DNA from: GCA-002731945 sp036344135
GTDB taxonomy: Bacteria; Pseudomonadota; Alphaproteobacteria; MED-G09
Length of the DNA: 17,067 nt
Direction: 5' to 3'
NCBI GenBank assembly: GCA_036344135.1
Contig: JAYYUG010000098.1
Location: 1 to 17,067 of the forward strand
Part shown: piece after piece, positions 7,811 through 15,671 of the stretch
Layout of the letters: each line of letters opens with the position of its first letter
Position numbering within the stretch: the first letter of the stretch is position 1
Program-made: the position numbers and the translations under genes
Notes under the pieces: model-generated
What the model saw: the letters and a program-made list of their open reading frames with translations, nothing else
What the model was told of the DNA's origin: nothing
The model's database searches: none

Positions 7811-8335
7811 ATGAAAAAGACTTTTAAATCCAAAATAGTATTGGTAGGAATGATGGGGTCAGGAAAAACTACCATTGGCAAACTACTATCTAAAGAGTTC
7901 TCGTTACCGTTTTATGATTCTGATGAAGAAATAGTAAAGAAATTGGGTATGAGCATCGTTGATATCTTTAAAAGTCAGGGGGAAGAAATTTTTAGAGAGG
8001 AAGAAATTAAAACAATAAAAAAAACTCTAATAAAAGACAAATATGTATGTGCTTTAGGTGGAGGATCTTTGTTAAGTCAGGAAATACGAGACATTGTAAA
8101 AAAGGATATTATATCTATATGGCTTCAAGCAAGCGTTGATGATCTTTACGAACGACTTAAAGATGACAAAAGTAGACCTAAATTAGATGTCATAGATACA
8201 AGAAATGAAATCTTTAATTTAAACCAACAAAGAGAGAAATTTTACAAAATGAGTGATATAGTTTTGAACACAGGAAATAAAAGCGAAGACATGATTGTTA
8301 ATGAAATTGTTCCCTTAATAGCAGATCTTAATTAG
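7811..8335 (+). CDS. aroK: Shikimate kinase
   Basis: Phosphorylates shikimate with ATP in the pathway to chorismate. The 174 residues form one P-loop kinase domain. Walker A is GMMGSGKTT at 13-21. Shikimate contacts are D36/D38 (YDSDEEI), R62 (EIFREEE) and the glycine loop LGGGS (82-86). The lid carries R122 (DKSRPKL). All expected catalytic elements are present. It is the first gene of a run with aroB (5-base gap) and corC; aroK-aroB is a widely conserved pair. The ATG has no strong Shine-Dalgarno. I cannot separate AroK from AroL by kinetics, but context and length favour AroK. Confidence 0.96.
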   Translation: MKKTFKSKIVLVGMMGSGKTTIGKLLSKEFSLPFYDSDEEIVKKLGMSIVDIFKSQGEEIFREEEIKTIKKTLIKDKYVCALGGGSLLSQEIRDIVKKDIISIWLQASVDDLYERLKDDKSRPKLDVIDTRNEIFNLNQQREKFYKMSDIVLNTGNKSEDMIVNEIVPLIADLN

Positions 8336-8340
8336 TAAAA

Positions 8341-9465
8341 ATGAGTGAATTTAGAAAGGTAAAAGTTGATCTTGGAGAAAAATCTTACCATATACACATT
8401 GGTGAGAACATTGTTGATTTGCTTCCCGAAATAATTTCTCCATCCGTTACAAGAAAAAAGATTTTCTTGGTGAGTGATGAGGCTGTGGGATCTACGATTT
8501 TACCTAGAGTACGAAAAATTCTTGAAGATTCGGGGTTTGAATTATCAATAATCTTGGTTCCTTCAGGAGAAAAGAGTAAAAGCTTCGAACAACTTCAGAT
8601 TCTTCTTTCAGAACTATTCGATAATAATATTGAAAGAAGAGATATTGTTATTGCCCTTGGTGGCGGAGTAATAGGAGATTTGGTAGGTTTTGCAAGTTCA
8701 ATTTTATATCGAGGTATAAATTTCATACAAATACCTACGACTTTACTTGCACAAGTAGATTCTTCAATCGGTGGAAAAACTGCCATCAATGTAAAACAAG
8801 GCAAAAACTTGGTGGGTTCTTTTCATCAACCCACAATAGTTGTTGCCGATGTTAACTTTTTATCTACTTTATCTCTTAGAGAAGTAAAAGCAGGTTTTGC
8901 TGAAATCATCAAATATGCAGTTTTAGGTGATAGGTACTTTTTTGATTGGCTAAGCGAAAATAGCAAAAAACTTTTAAAGTTAGACACTGAAAGCTTAATT
9001 CATGCAATAGAAACATCATGTAAAATGAAAGCGAAGATAGTAAAAGAAGACGAGTATGAGCATGGTAAAAGAATATTATTAAATCTAGGGCATACTTTTG
9101 GTCATGCCTTTGAAAAAAGTGTAAATACAAATGGTGAAGGACAATCAATATTACATGGAGAAGCTATTGGAATAGGGATTTGTCTCGCGGCTAAACTTTC
9201 AGAAGATTTTAAAGAAAGTAATATAGAAGACTCAATAGCTATAGAAAAATTGGTGGCCGATTTTGGTCTACCAACAAATATTTTGGATATTTCAAAAAAT
9301 TTAAAAATAAGTGAAGTAATAAAATTTATGAAGCACGACAAAAAGAGGAATGATGATAAGAATACTCTTATCTTATTGAAAGGGATTGGAAGGGCTTTTA
9401 TTCACAATGATGTAAAAGACGAAGATTTAGCTAGATTCCTGAACAATCAGGGGCTTAAAAAATGA
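8341..9465 (+). CDS. aroB: 3-dehydroquinate synthase
   Basis: Cyclises DAHP to 3-dehydroquinate, step two of the shikimate pathway, using NAD and a divalent metal (Zn/Co). The 374 residues match the family. NAD-binding and active-site motifs: PSGEKSKSFE (74-83), GGGVIGDLVGF (107-117), YRGINFIQIPTTLLAQVDSS (123-142), GGKTAIN (144-150), KNLVGSFHQP (155-164). Metal ligands are E188 (GFAEIIKY), H251 (LGHTFGHA) and H272 (LHGEA). The spacing between the two histidines is 21 residues, against 17 in E. coli as I recall it, suggesting a short loop insertion (VNTNGEGQS). The start is 5 bases after the aroK stop without an obvious ribosome site, so translation is probably coupled. The stop overlaps the next start by 4 bases. 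Confidence 0.98.
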   Translation: MSEFRKVKVDLGEKSYHIHIGENIVDLLPEIISPSVTRKKIFLVSDEAVGSTILPRVRKILEDSGFELSIILVPSGEKSKSFEQLQILLSELFDNNIERRDIVIALGGGVIGDLVGFASSILYRGINFIQIPTTLLAQVDSSIGGKTAINVKQGKNLVGSFHQPTIVVADVNFLSTLSLREVKAGFAEIIKYAVLGDRYFFDWLSENSKKLLKLDTESLIHAIETSCKMKAKIVKEDEYEHGKRILLNLGHTFGHAFEKSVNTNGEGQSILHGEAIGIGICLAAKLSEDFKESNIEDSIAIEKLVADFGLPTNILDISKNLKISEVIKFMKHDKKRNDDKNTLILLKGIGRAFIHNDVKDEDLARFLNNQGLKK

Positions 9466-10712
9466 TTGTTTCTTTAAGTATCCTTTTAGGCGCCATATTG
9501 GGATTATTAGTTCTTTCTGCTTTTTTTTCTGGTTCCGAAACAGCATTAACCGCTGTATCCAAAGTAAGGATAAAACATCTTGCAGAAAATGGAGATAAGC
9601 GCGCTAAGATAATTGAACAACTCATTTCAAGGAGAGATTATTTAATTAGCACTCTGCTTTTGGGTAATAATTTAGTCAATATCCTTGCTTCAGCCCTGGC
9701 AACTAGTCTTTTTATATCTTTGTTTGGAGATTTAGGTATCCTTATTGCTACCATTTTTATGACTTTCCTTGTTCTAATTTTTGCTGATATTCTTCCGAAA
9801 GTTATAGCCCTTAAATATACAGATCATTGGGCTCTGATTTCTTCCTATATTGTAAAGCCTGTAGTAACAATTCTTGGACCAATTGCAAACTTAGCAAGAA
9901 AAATCTCTTTCATTTTTGTGAGAGGAAATGGGGACTCACCTACAAGGCTGGTGGATGCACACGATGAAATCCGCGGTCATATAGATTTGCATCACGAAGA
10001 AGGAGAAGTAAAAAAAAGAGATAAGGATATGTTGGGTGGAATTCTGGATCTACCGGGGGTAACAGTCGAGGACATAATGATACATAGAAATAGTATTATG
10101 ACTGTAGATGCCAAAACCAAAGTAGAAGAAATTTTATCTCTAATGCTCAATAGCCCTTATACTCGTGTACCGGTGTGGGAGAATGATCCGGATAATTTTA
10201 TAGGCATTCTTCATATTAAAGATTTAATTAAAGCTACAATCAAAAAAGAAAATGAGTTGGAGAACTTCAATATAAAAGATGTTCTTGTTGAAACCTGGTT
10301 TATTCCTGAGACCACAAGCCTGAAAGAGCAACTAAAAAACTTTATTGAGAAAAAAATCCATATGGCTTTGGTTGTTAATGAATACGGAAGTTTGATGGGT
10401 CTTGTAACATTAGAGGACCTGATAGAAGAGATAACCGGACCAATAATGGATGAACATGATGTAGATGATGAAATACTTCCTGAAGAAACTAATATCATTG
10501 ATGTTGACGGTGATACGCCTATCAGAGATATCAACAGGAGCTATGGTTGGGATCTACCCGATGAAGAGTCAGCCACTCTTGCTGGCCTTATTATTCATGA
10601 ATCACGAACCATTCCCAAAAAAGGAAATATTTATAGCTTTTATGGATTTAAGTTTGAGATTCTTGATAGGAAAAGAAACCAAATTACTTCTATTAGAATC
10701 CAGAAAGAGTAA
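9462..10712 (+). CDS. CNNM/CorC-HlyC family membrane protein with CBS domains
   Basis: An integral membrane protein of the CNNM (DUF21) family, linked to Mg2+/Co2+ transport or resistance; older annotation as hemolysin is misleading. The 416 residues show, in order: an N-terminal transmembrane helix (about 4-22) followed by FFSGSETALTAV, further helices around 60-140 including FADILPKVIALKY, a pair of CBS domains (about 200-330, with MIHRN and YTRVPVW in the first and MALVVNEYGSLMGLVTLEDLIEEI in the second), and a C-terminal CorC_HlyC domain (about 345-414). The residue before the ILPK motif is Asp where many relatives have Glu. It overlaps the aroB stop by 4 bases (ATGA), so expression is coupled to the shikimate genes although no biochemical link is obvious. 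The transported ion cannot be assigned from sequence. Confidence 0.93.
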   Translation: MIVSLSILLGAILGLLVLSAFFSGSETALTAVSKVRIKHLAENGDKRAKIIEQLISRRDYLISTLLLGNNLVNILASALATSLFISLFGDLGILIATIFMTFLVLIFADILPKVIALKYTDHWALISSYIVKPVVTILGPIANLARKISFIFVRGNGDSPTRLVDAHDEIRGHIDLHHEEGEVKKRDKDMLGGILDLPGVTVEDIMIHRNSIMTVDAKTKVEEILSLMLNSPYTRVPVWENDPDNFIGILHIKDLIKATIKKENELENFNIKDVLVETWFIPETTSLKEQLKNFIEKKIHMALVVNEYGSLMGLVTLEDLIEEITGPIMDEHDVDDEILPEETNIIDVDGDTPIRDINRSYGWDLPDEESATLAGLIIHESRTIPKKGNIYSFYGFKFEILDRKRNQITSIRIQKE

Positions 10713-10764
10713 TGGCTTAAAGTTAAAATAATATTGTCGGAAAAGTTGTCTCCGGGATTAAGAA

Positions 10765-11046
10765 TTATAATTGATAGAATTTTTCTTTTGAGCTTATTAA
10801 ATTTAATGAAGCAGCATGGAGACCTGATTCAAATTCTTTTTCAAGAATGTCCATAACCATTCGGTGCCTCTCTATTCGATTAATATTAATAAATTTTTCT
10901 GAAACAATCTTTATGGTGAAATGAGTACCCCCCAATTTTGCATCGGGATTGTGGTCAGCATGTAAATGTGAATCATCGAAAACTTCTAAAACTGAGTTAG
11001 GAAACTTTTTTTCTAAAAGAGATATAATTCTATCGTATCTTCTCAT
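10765..11046 (-). CDS. bolA: BolA family protein
   Basis: A 93-residue BolA/IbaG-fold protein. Conserved features: DDSHLHADH (24-32), GGTHFTIKIVS (39-49), the RIERHRMVMDIL helix (57-68) and GLHAASL (75-81). BolA proteins partner monothiol glutaredoxins through [2Fe-2S] clusters coordinated by His, and some regulate transcription. The histidines in SHLHADH and the RHR segment are present. No glutaredoxin gene is in the window. The gene is convergent with the corC-type gene, 52 bases from its stop, and divergent from the J-domain gene across 74 bases. No good Shine-Dalgarno precedes the ATG, and an upstream in-frame GTG is closed by a stop. The bolA, J-protein, cobS, cobT order recurs in other alphaproteobacteria as I recall. 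Confidence 0.95.
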   Translation of the reverse strand: MRRYDRIISLLEKKFPNSVLEVFDDSHLHADHNPDAKLGGTHFTIKIVSEKFININRIERHRMVMDILEKEFESGLHAASLNLISSKEKFYQL

Positions 11047-11120
11047 AAATAAAAGCTACACGGTTTTTATTAAAAGTAAAATACTGTATTATAGGCCCAA
11101 CGATAATAGAGTTAAGATAT

Positions 11121-11693
11121 ATGAAATTAGATTCAAAATATTTTGATAACATCAGAACCTCACAGGCTAAGCCAAAAGGCTTAAGGGCTTGTGATGATCC
11201 TGGCTGTACTGAAGAAGGTGAATTTGTTGCAAAAATTAATAAAAATAGAACTAAATACTATTGTTTAGAACACATAAGAGCTTTTAATAAAAATTATGAT
11301 TTTTTTTCAGGAATGTCTGAAGAAGAAATTCTAAATTATCAAGAATCATCAGTAACTGGCTTTAGACCTACTTGGAAAATGAGTTCAAATGCTAAAACTG
11401 ATGGTTTTTCCTATTCTGATAACAAGATAAACGATCCTTTTGACTTTGTGAATCAAGGTAGATCTTCATCAAAGAGAAATAACAAAAGAAATTCAAAGAA
11501 ATCCTCAATTTCGGAAGCTTTTGATGTATTAGGAATTGATAGTAAAACATCAAAAAGAGAGATTAGAAACAAATATAAGGAACTGGTAAAGAAATTTCAC
11601 CCAGACATTAATGGTCAGAACGCTACTAATGAAGAAAAACTAAAAGATATTATAAATGCTTATAATGAATTAAAATCTTCAGGTTTCTGTTAA
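11121..11693 (+). CDS. J-domain protein with N-terminal Cys/His zinc-type motif
   Basis: A 190-residue DnaJ-like cochaperone, not canonical DnaJ. The J domain is at the C-terminus (about 128-190) and keeps HPD at 160-162, the motif that stimulates DnaK ATPase. The N-terminal part carries a likely metal site, C24-x4-C29 and C48-x2-H51 (CDDPGC and YCLEHI), then FNKNYDFFSGMSEEEI and FRPTWKM, which I recognise from the DnaJ family member encoded next to cobS in alphaproteobacteria. A Ser/Asn/Lys-rich linker (about 113-128) joins the halves. There is no Gly/Phe region or four-repeat zinc finger. The stop is 55 bases before cobS, so the two may be co-transcribed. A TATTAT at 11087-11092 is a possible -10, with a poor -35. 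The client protein is unknown. Confidence 0.9.
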   Translation: MKLDSKYFDNIRTSQAKPKGLRACDDPGCTEEGEFVAKINKNRTKYYCLEHIRAFNKNYDFFSGMSEEEILNYQESSVTGFRPTWKMSSNAKTDGFSYSDNKINDPFDFVNQGRSSSKRNNKRNSKKSSISEAFDVLGIDSKTSKREIRNKYKELVKKFHPDINGQNATNEEKLKDIINAYNELKSSGFC

Positions 11694-11748
11694 CTTTATT
11701 TCTTTTTCTGATAAAACATCTATTAATCTAATTTAAAGGAAGATTTTT

Positions 11749-12756
11749 ATGAGCACAGACACAAGCACTACGATCGACATTGGCAAGCCTGATAAAGAAC
11801 TATCAGCCAAAAAAATATTTGGTATAGATACCAATATGATGGTACCTGCTTTTTCCAAAAGAAATGATTATGTGCCTGATCTTGATGAAGATTATGTTTT
11901 TAACCAAGATACAACCTTGGCTATTCTGGCCGGTTTTAAACACGATCGACGGGTTATGATTCAAGGATATCATGGAACAGGTAAATCAACTCATATCGAA
12001 CAAGTTTCCGCTAGATTAAATTGGCCGTGCCTTAGGATTAATCTTGATAGTCATATCAGTCGAATAGATTTGGTTGGAAAAGATATGATTGTACTACGCG
12101 ATGGTAAACAAATAACAGAATTTAGAGAAGGCCTACTACCTTGGGCTATTCAGAATCCGGTGGCACTAGTATTTGATGAATATGATGCAGGGCGACCAGA
12201 TGTCATGTTTGTTATCCAAAGAATTTTGGAAATATCTGGTAAATTAACGCTTTTGGACCAAAATAAAATCATTAGACCTCATCCATTTTTTCGTCTTTTT
12301 TCTACTACCAATACAATCGGTCTAGGTGACACTTCGGGTCTTTATCATGGAACGCAACAAATTAATCAGGGGCAGATGGATAGATGGTCAATCGTCAGTG
12401 CATTAAATTATCTTCCACATGATGACGAGCTTAATATAGTGGCTTCCAAGGCTAAATCTTATAATAACAAAAAGGGCAAGGTGACCATTTCTAAAATGAT
12501 CAAGGTAGCCGATTTAACCAGAAATAGTTTTATTAATGGTGATATTTCTACAGTCATGAGTCCGCGTACAGTGCTAACATGGGCACAGAATTGTGAAATT
12601 TTAATGGATTTAGGGCTAAGCTTTAAATTAACGTTTTTGAATAAATGTGATGAGCTAGAAAGACCTACAGTTGCCGAGTTTTACCAAAGATGTTTCGGTG
12701 AAGAATTGATTGAAACTCCGTTAGCCCCAATAGTTGAAACTAATGGTGAAGAATAA
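11749..12756 (+). CDS. cobS: AAA+ ATPase CobS (cobaltochelatase subunit)
   Basis: MoxR-like AAA+ ATPase. In aerobic cobalamin synthesis CobS and CobT form a chaperone-like complex that powers Co2+ insertion into hydrogenobyrinic acid diamide by CobN. The 335 residues are full length. Walker A is GYHGTGKST at 73-81. Walker B is VALVFDEYDAGRPD at about 138-151 (D143-E144). The sensor 1 region is FSTTNTIGLGDTSG, followed by the CobS signature YHGTQQINQGQMDRWSIV. The ATG has a good ribosome site, AGGA at 11737-11740 with an 8-base spacer. It overlaps the start of cobT. No other cobalamin gene, and no cobN, is in this window, so the chelatase role rests on homology. Confidence 0.95.
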   Translation: MSTDTSTTIDIGKPDKELSAKKIFGIDTNMMVPAFSKRNDYVPDLDEDYVFNQDTTLAILAGFKHDRRVMIQGYHGTGKSTHIEQVSARLNWPCLRINLDSHISRIDLVGKDMIVLRDGKQITEFREGLLPWAIQNPVALVFDEYDAGRPDVMFVIQRILEISGKLTLLDQNKIIRPHPFFRLFSTTNTIGLGDTSGLYHGTQQINQGQMDRWSIVSALNYLPHDDELNIVASKAKSYNNKKGKVTISKMIKVADLTRNSFINGDISTVMSPRTVLTWAQNCEILMDLGLSFKLTFLNKCDELERPTVAEFYQRCFGEELIETPLAPIVETNGEE

Positions 12757-14587
12757 TCCACATAATATAGATGAATTTAAAAGAGCCTTAACCATGGCTA
12801 TGAGGTCTATATCGAAAGAAGACGAGCTCACTGTTAGTTTTGGTGCAGAATCCGGAAGCCTTAATGGTCTAAAAGCCAGATTACCTTTACCAAACAAGAA
12901 TATGGCTAATGAACAGATAGACTCTTTAAGGGGTGAAGCTGACTCAATAGCTTTATATCTAGCACACCATCAAGAAGAAATTGATAAGAGGTATTTACCA
13001 GAAGGTCAAAATGCTAAAGGTATATTCAACTCTTTAGAAAAAATACGTTGTGAAACCATAGGCTCACAATCGATGGCAGGGGTCGCAGGAAACCTCAATC
13101 TTATGCAAAAGGAAAGGCTAAAAAAGAAAAATATAGGTCATCTAAAAGAAAATGAAGAGCACAGTCTTTTGGAGGCTTTAACATATATGGTAAGAGAAGA
13201 ATTAACGGGTCACAAAATCCAAGGCTCAGAAGAAACTATTAGTTCGTGGAAAAAATGGATCGAAGAACGTTCAAGTAAAACAATTGAAAATCTATCTCAA
13301 TCAATAATGGATCAAAGAGAATATGCTAAAATCATACGCAAGCTCATTGGTGAACTTGAATTAGGAGATGAGTTAGGAGAAGATCCAGATGATGAAGAGG
13401 GTGAAGGTCTTGATTCAGAGACTGAATTCACTGAATCGGACGAGGAACAAGATATAGATCAATCAGATACACAGGAGACAGATTTTTCTGATGCTGAAAT
13501 GGATGAGGACGAAGATTCAGTTCAAAGTGACATGACAGAAATTGGTGATGAATCTGATATCGAAGATGATAATCTTACTCAAGCAGCAAGAAACAGAGGT
13601 GAAGATAACATTAAGCGGAGGGAACTTCCCTACAAAATTTTTACTTCAAAATTTGACGAGGAAATCAAGGCTTCAGATTTATGTGAACTTGATGAATTAG
13701 ATAGATTAAGAGAGTATTTGGATCAACAATTGCAACATTTACAAGGAGCTATTACTCGTCTAGCAAATAAATTGCAAAGAAAATTACTTGCTAAACAAAA
13801 CCGGAGTTGGGAGTTTGACCTTGAGGAAGGCATGCTTGATGTCTCCAAACTTACAAGAGTTATAATTGACCCAACTTCACCCTTATCGTACAAAATGGAA
13901 AAAGATATTGAATTTAGAGATACTATAGTTTCCCTTTTGATAGATAATTCAGGATCCATGAGGGGTAGACCTATAACAATAGCAGCTATGTGCGGAGATA
14001 TTTTAGCAAGAACTTTGGAAAGATGTGGTGTCAAAACTGAGGTTTTAGGATTTACTACCAAAGCTTGGAAAGGCGGAAGATCAAGAGAAGTTTGGTTAGA
14101 GGAAGGAAAAATACCAGCACCTGGTCGCCTTAATGATCTAAGACATATTATTTATAAAACTGCTGACGAACCTTGGAGAAGATCTAAGAGAAATCTAGGT
14201 TTAATGCTGCGAGAAGGATTATTAAAAGAAAATATTGATGGTGAAGCCCTTGAATGGGCCTATGAAAGATTACAAAGGCGATCAGAACAGAGAAAAATTC
14301 TCATGGTAATTTCCGATGGTGCACCAGTAGATGACTCTACTCTGTCAGTAAATGCGGGTAATTATCTAGAGAGACACCTTAAAAAGGTTATAGCCGATAT
14401 AGAAAAAGATTCATCAATTGAGTTAGTGGCAATTGGAATCGGTCATGACGTAAATAGGTATTACAAAAGAGCTGTAACTATTGTAGACGCTGAGCAGTTA
14501 GGGGGAGCAATTACAGAACAATTGGCTGATCTCTTTGATGAAGAAAACAATAGTACCTCCAAAAAGAAATTTCAGTTTGCTTCTTGA
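12743..14587 (+). CDS. cobT: VWA-domain protein CobT (cobaltochelatase subunit)
   Basis: Partner of the AAA+ ATPase CobS. The 614 residues have three parts: an N-terminal helical region starting IDEFKRALTMAMRSI, a strongly acidic Asp/Glu/Ser-rich hinge (about 208-276), and a C-terminal von Willebrand A domain whose MIDAS motif is DNSGS (D401, S403, S405), a metal-coordinating site. This acidic linker plus VWA arrangement is the same as in BchD/ChlD of magnesium chelatase. I start at ATG 12743, giving MVKNNPHNID and a 14-base overlap with cobS. A TTG at 12734 and a GTG at 12746 are in frame, and none has a clear Shine-Dalgarno, so translation is probably coupled to cobS. The 3' end overlaps rpmB, on the other strand, by 16 bases. 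Confidence 0.94.
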   Translation: MVKNNPHNIDEFKRALTMAMRSISKEDELTVSFGAESGSLNGLKARLPLPNKNMANEQIDSLRGEADSIALYLAHHQEEIDKRYLPEGQNAKGIFNSLEKIRCETIGSQSMAGVAGNLNLMQKERLKKKNIGHLKENEEHSLLEALTYMVREELTGHKIQGSEETISSWKKWIEERSSKTIENLSQSIMDQREYAKIIRKLIGELELGDELGEDPDDEEGEGLDSETEFTESDEEQDIDQSDTQETDFSDAEMDEDEDSVQSDMTEIGDESDIEDDNLTQAARNRGEDNIKRRELPYKIFTSKFDEEIKASDLCELDELDRLREYLDQQLQHLQGAITRLANKLQRKLLAKQNRSWEFDLEEGMLDVSKLTRVIIDPTSPLSYKMEKDIEFRDTIVSLLIDNSGSMRGRPITIAAMCGDILARTLERCGVKTEVLGFTTKAWKGGRSREVWLEEGKIPAPGRLNDLRHIIYKTADEPWRRSKRNLGLMLREGLLKENIDGEALEWAYERLQRRSEQRKILMVISDGAPVDDSTLSVNAGNYLERHLKKVIADIEKDSSIELVAIGIGHDVNRYYKRAVTIVDAEQLGGAITEQLADLFDEENNSTSKKKFQFAS

Positions 14588-14859
14588 AGATTTTTGACTT
14601 TTTTCTTTAAGCGTCTTGCTTTAATAGAGAGATTTTTATCATTCGATTTTATAAGAAAATTGTCCAAACCACCTGAATGTTCGACAGATCTTAGAGCATC
14701 TGCACTGATACGGAGTTTTATAGATAAATTAAGCTTTTCGCTAACAAGCGTAACTTGACATAAGTTTGGTAAAAATTTTCTTTTGGTTTTATTATTAGCA
14801 TGGCTAACATTGTTACCACTCATCACCCTCTTACCACTCAATTCACAAACTCTGGACAT
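14572..14859 (-). CDS. rpmB: 50S ribosomal protein L28
   Basis: Small basic protein of the large ribosomal subunit, 95 residues, the usual length in alphaproteobacteria. The N-terminus MSRVCELSGKRVMSGNNVSHANNKTKR is diagnostic in pattern (CELSGKR, SGNNVSHANNKT, KRKFLPNL), followed by LKLRISADALRSVEH-like residues around 47-61 and a Lys-rich tail. The alphaproteobacterial form lacks the zinc-type CxxC pairs of some L28 proteins; only two Cys are seen. Its last codons overlap the end of cobT on the opposite strand. A weak AGG lies 7 bases before the ATG. The spacer upstream holds a plausible promoter at 14889-14917. Confidence 0.97.
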   Translation of the reverse strand: MSRVCELSGKRVMSGNNVSHANNKTKRKFLPNLCQVTLVSEKLNLSIKLRISADALRSVEHSGGLDNFLIKSNDKNLSIKARRLKKKVKNLQEAN

Positions 14860-14888
14860 GAAAAAACCTATAATAAAAACTCAAAAAG

Positions 14889-14917
14889 GTTCTATAACTA
14901 TGTGGAACTATCGTCAA
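14889..14917 (-). promoter_or_regulatory. Putative rpmB promoter
   Basis: On the minus strand TTGACG (14912-14917, 5 of 6 matches to the -35 consensus) is followed after 17 bases by TAGAAC (14889-14894, 4 of 6 matches to the -10). Transcription would begin near 14882, about 23 bases before the rpmB start codon. A TATTAT at 14870-14875 is an alternative -10 but would leave almost no leader. Confidence 0.38.
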
Positions 14918-14937
14918 GCAGAAGAAAGTATTTAAAA

Positions 14938-15648
14938 TTATTCTTGGGAAATCTTGGTTAGTTCTTTTTTTGCTTCTTGAATGCCATAGGCAGCAGCATC
15001 CTTAATGAATTTCAAACCCTTTCGTTTGTTTTTTTCTACCCCCAAACCCTTCACATATAGAATCCCTAATCTATAAGTAGCAGTATAAAAGGTCAAATTA
15101 TCACTTCCATCATCGTGTGACCTAGCTTGTCTATATAATTTTACTGCTTCTCTGTAATCTCTCCTTCCAGAAAGACCATTTTCATATCCTGTGGCAACTT
15201 CAATTAATGCCGGCCCATAATTTTGGACTGCTGCTCTTTTAAACCATTCCATCGACTCAAGAAGATTAGTCTCTATTTCCTTTCCATCTCGTAACCATGA
15301 AGCATATACATATTGCGCCCTATCAAGCCCTCCTAAAGCTGCTTTTTTGTAATAGCTTAAGGCTTTTGTGGTATCGACATCTGTTCCTCTACCTTTGGAA
15401 TAGATCACTCCAAGATTGTAAGTAGCACTGACCCATCCCGCTTTTGAAGCTTCTTCAAATAACTCAATAGCCTTCTCAAAACTCTGATCAACTCCACTTC
15501 CGCTATAATACAAAGCCCCAAGGAAAAATTTTGCTTCTGGATTTCCTTCATCTGATTGAGCTTGCAGGATTGAAATATCTGAATTAATTGAGAGTTGAGC
15601 AAATGCCGAACTTGACAAAAATAATAAGAAGAAAATAATTTTTTTCAT
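14938..15648 (-). CDS. Secreted Sel1-repeat (TPR-like) protein
   Basis: A 236-residue protein with an N-terminal signal peptide: KK, then a hydrophobic core at 4-14 and a likely signal-peptidase I site after AFA (17|18), so the mature protein should be periplasmic. It is built of about five Sel1-like repeats of 36 residues: near 38-73 (AKFFLGALYYSGSGV), 74-109 (ATYNLGVIYSKGRGT), 110-145 (AQYVYASWLRDGKE), 146-180 (more divergent) and 190-225 (ATYRLGILYVKGLGV). Such solenoids mediate protein-protein contacts, often in envelope or signalling complexes; the partner cannot be inferred. AGGA lies 8 bases before the ATG. It follows the acyl-CoA dehydrogenase by 23 bases on the same strand and is probably co-transcribed, though no functional link is evident. 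Confidence 0.88.
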   Translation of the reverse strand: MKKIIFFLLFLSSSAFAQLSINSDISILQAQSDEGNPEAKFFLGALYYSGSGVDQSFEKAIELFEEASKAGWVSATYNLGVIYSKGRGTDVDTTKALSYYKKAALGGLDRAQYVYASWLRDGKEIETNLLESMEWFKRAAVQNYGPALIEVATGYENGLSGRRDYREAVKLYRQARSHDDGSDNLTFYTATYRLGILYVKGLGVEKNKRKGLKFIKDAAAYGIQEAKKELTKISQE

Positions 15649-15671
15649 TTTAAATATCCTAAAAATTCTAT

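Noticed and set aside
10738..10754. CGGA-N9-TCCG stem between the corC-type gene and bolA, considered as a bidirectional terminator
   Set aside because: The stem has only four pairs and no T-run follows on either strand.
12734..12742. TTG start for cobT
   Set aside because: No ribosome site, and an ATG lies three codons downstream in the same frame.
13723..14061. 112-codon minus-strand open frame inside cobT
   Set aside because: It is antisense to the conserved VWA/MIDAS region of CobT and shows no recognisable motif.
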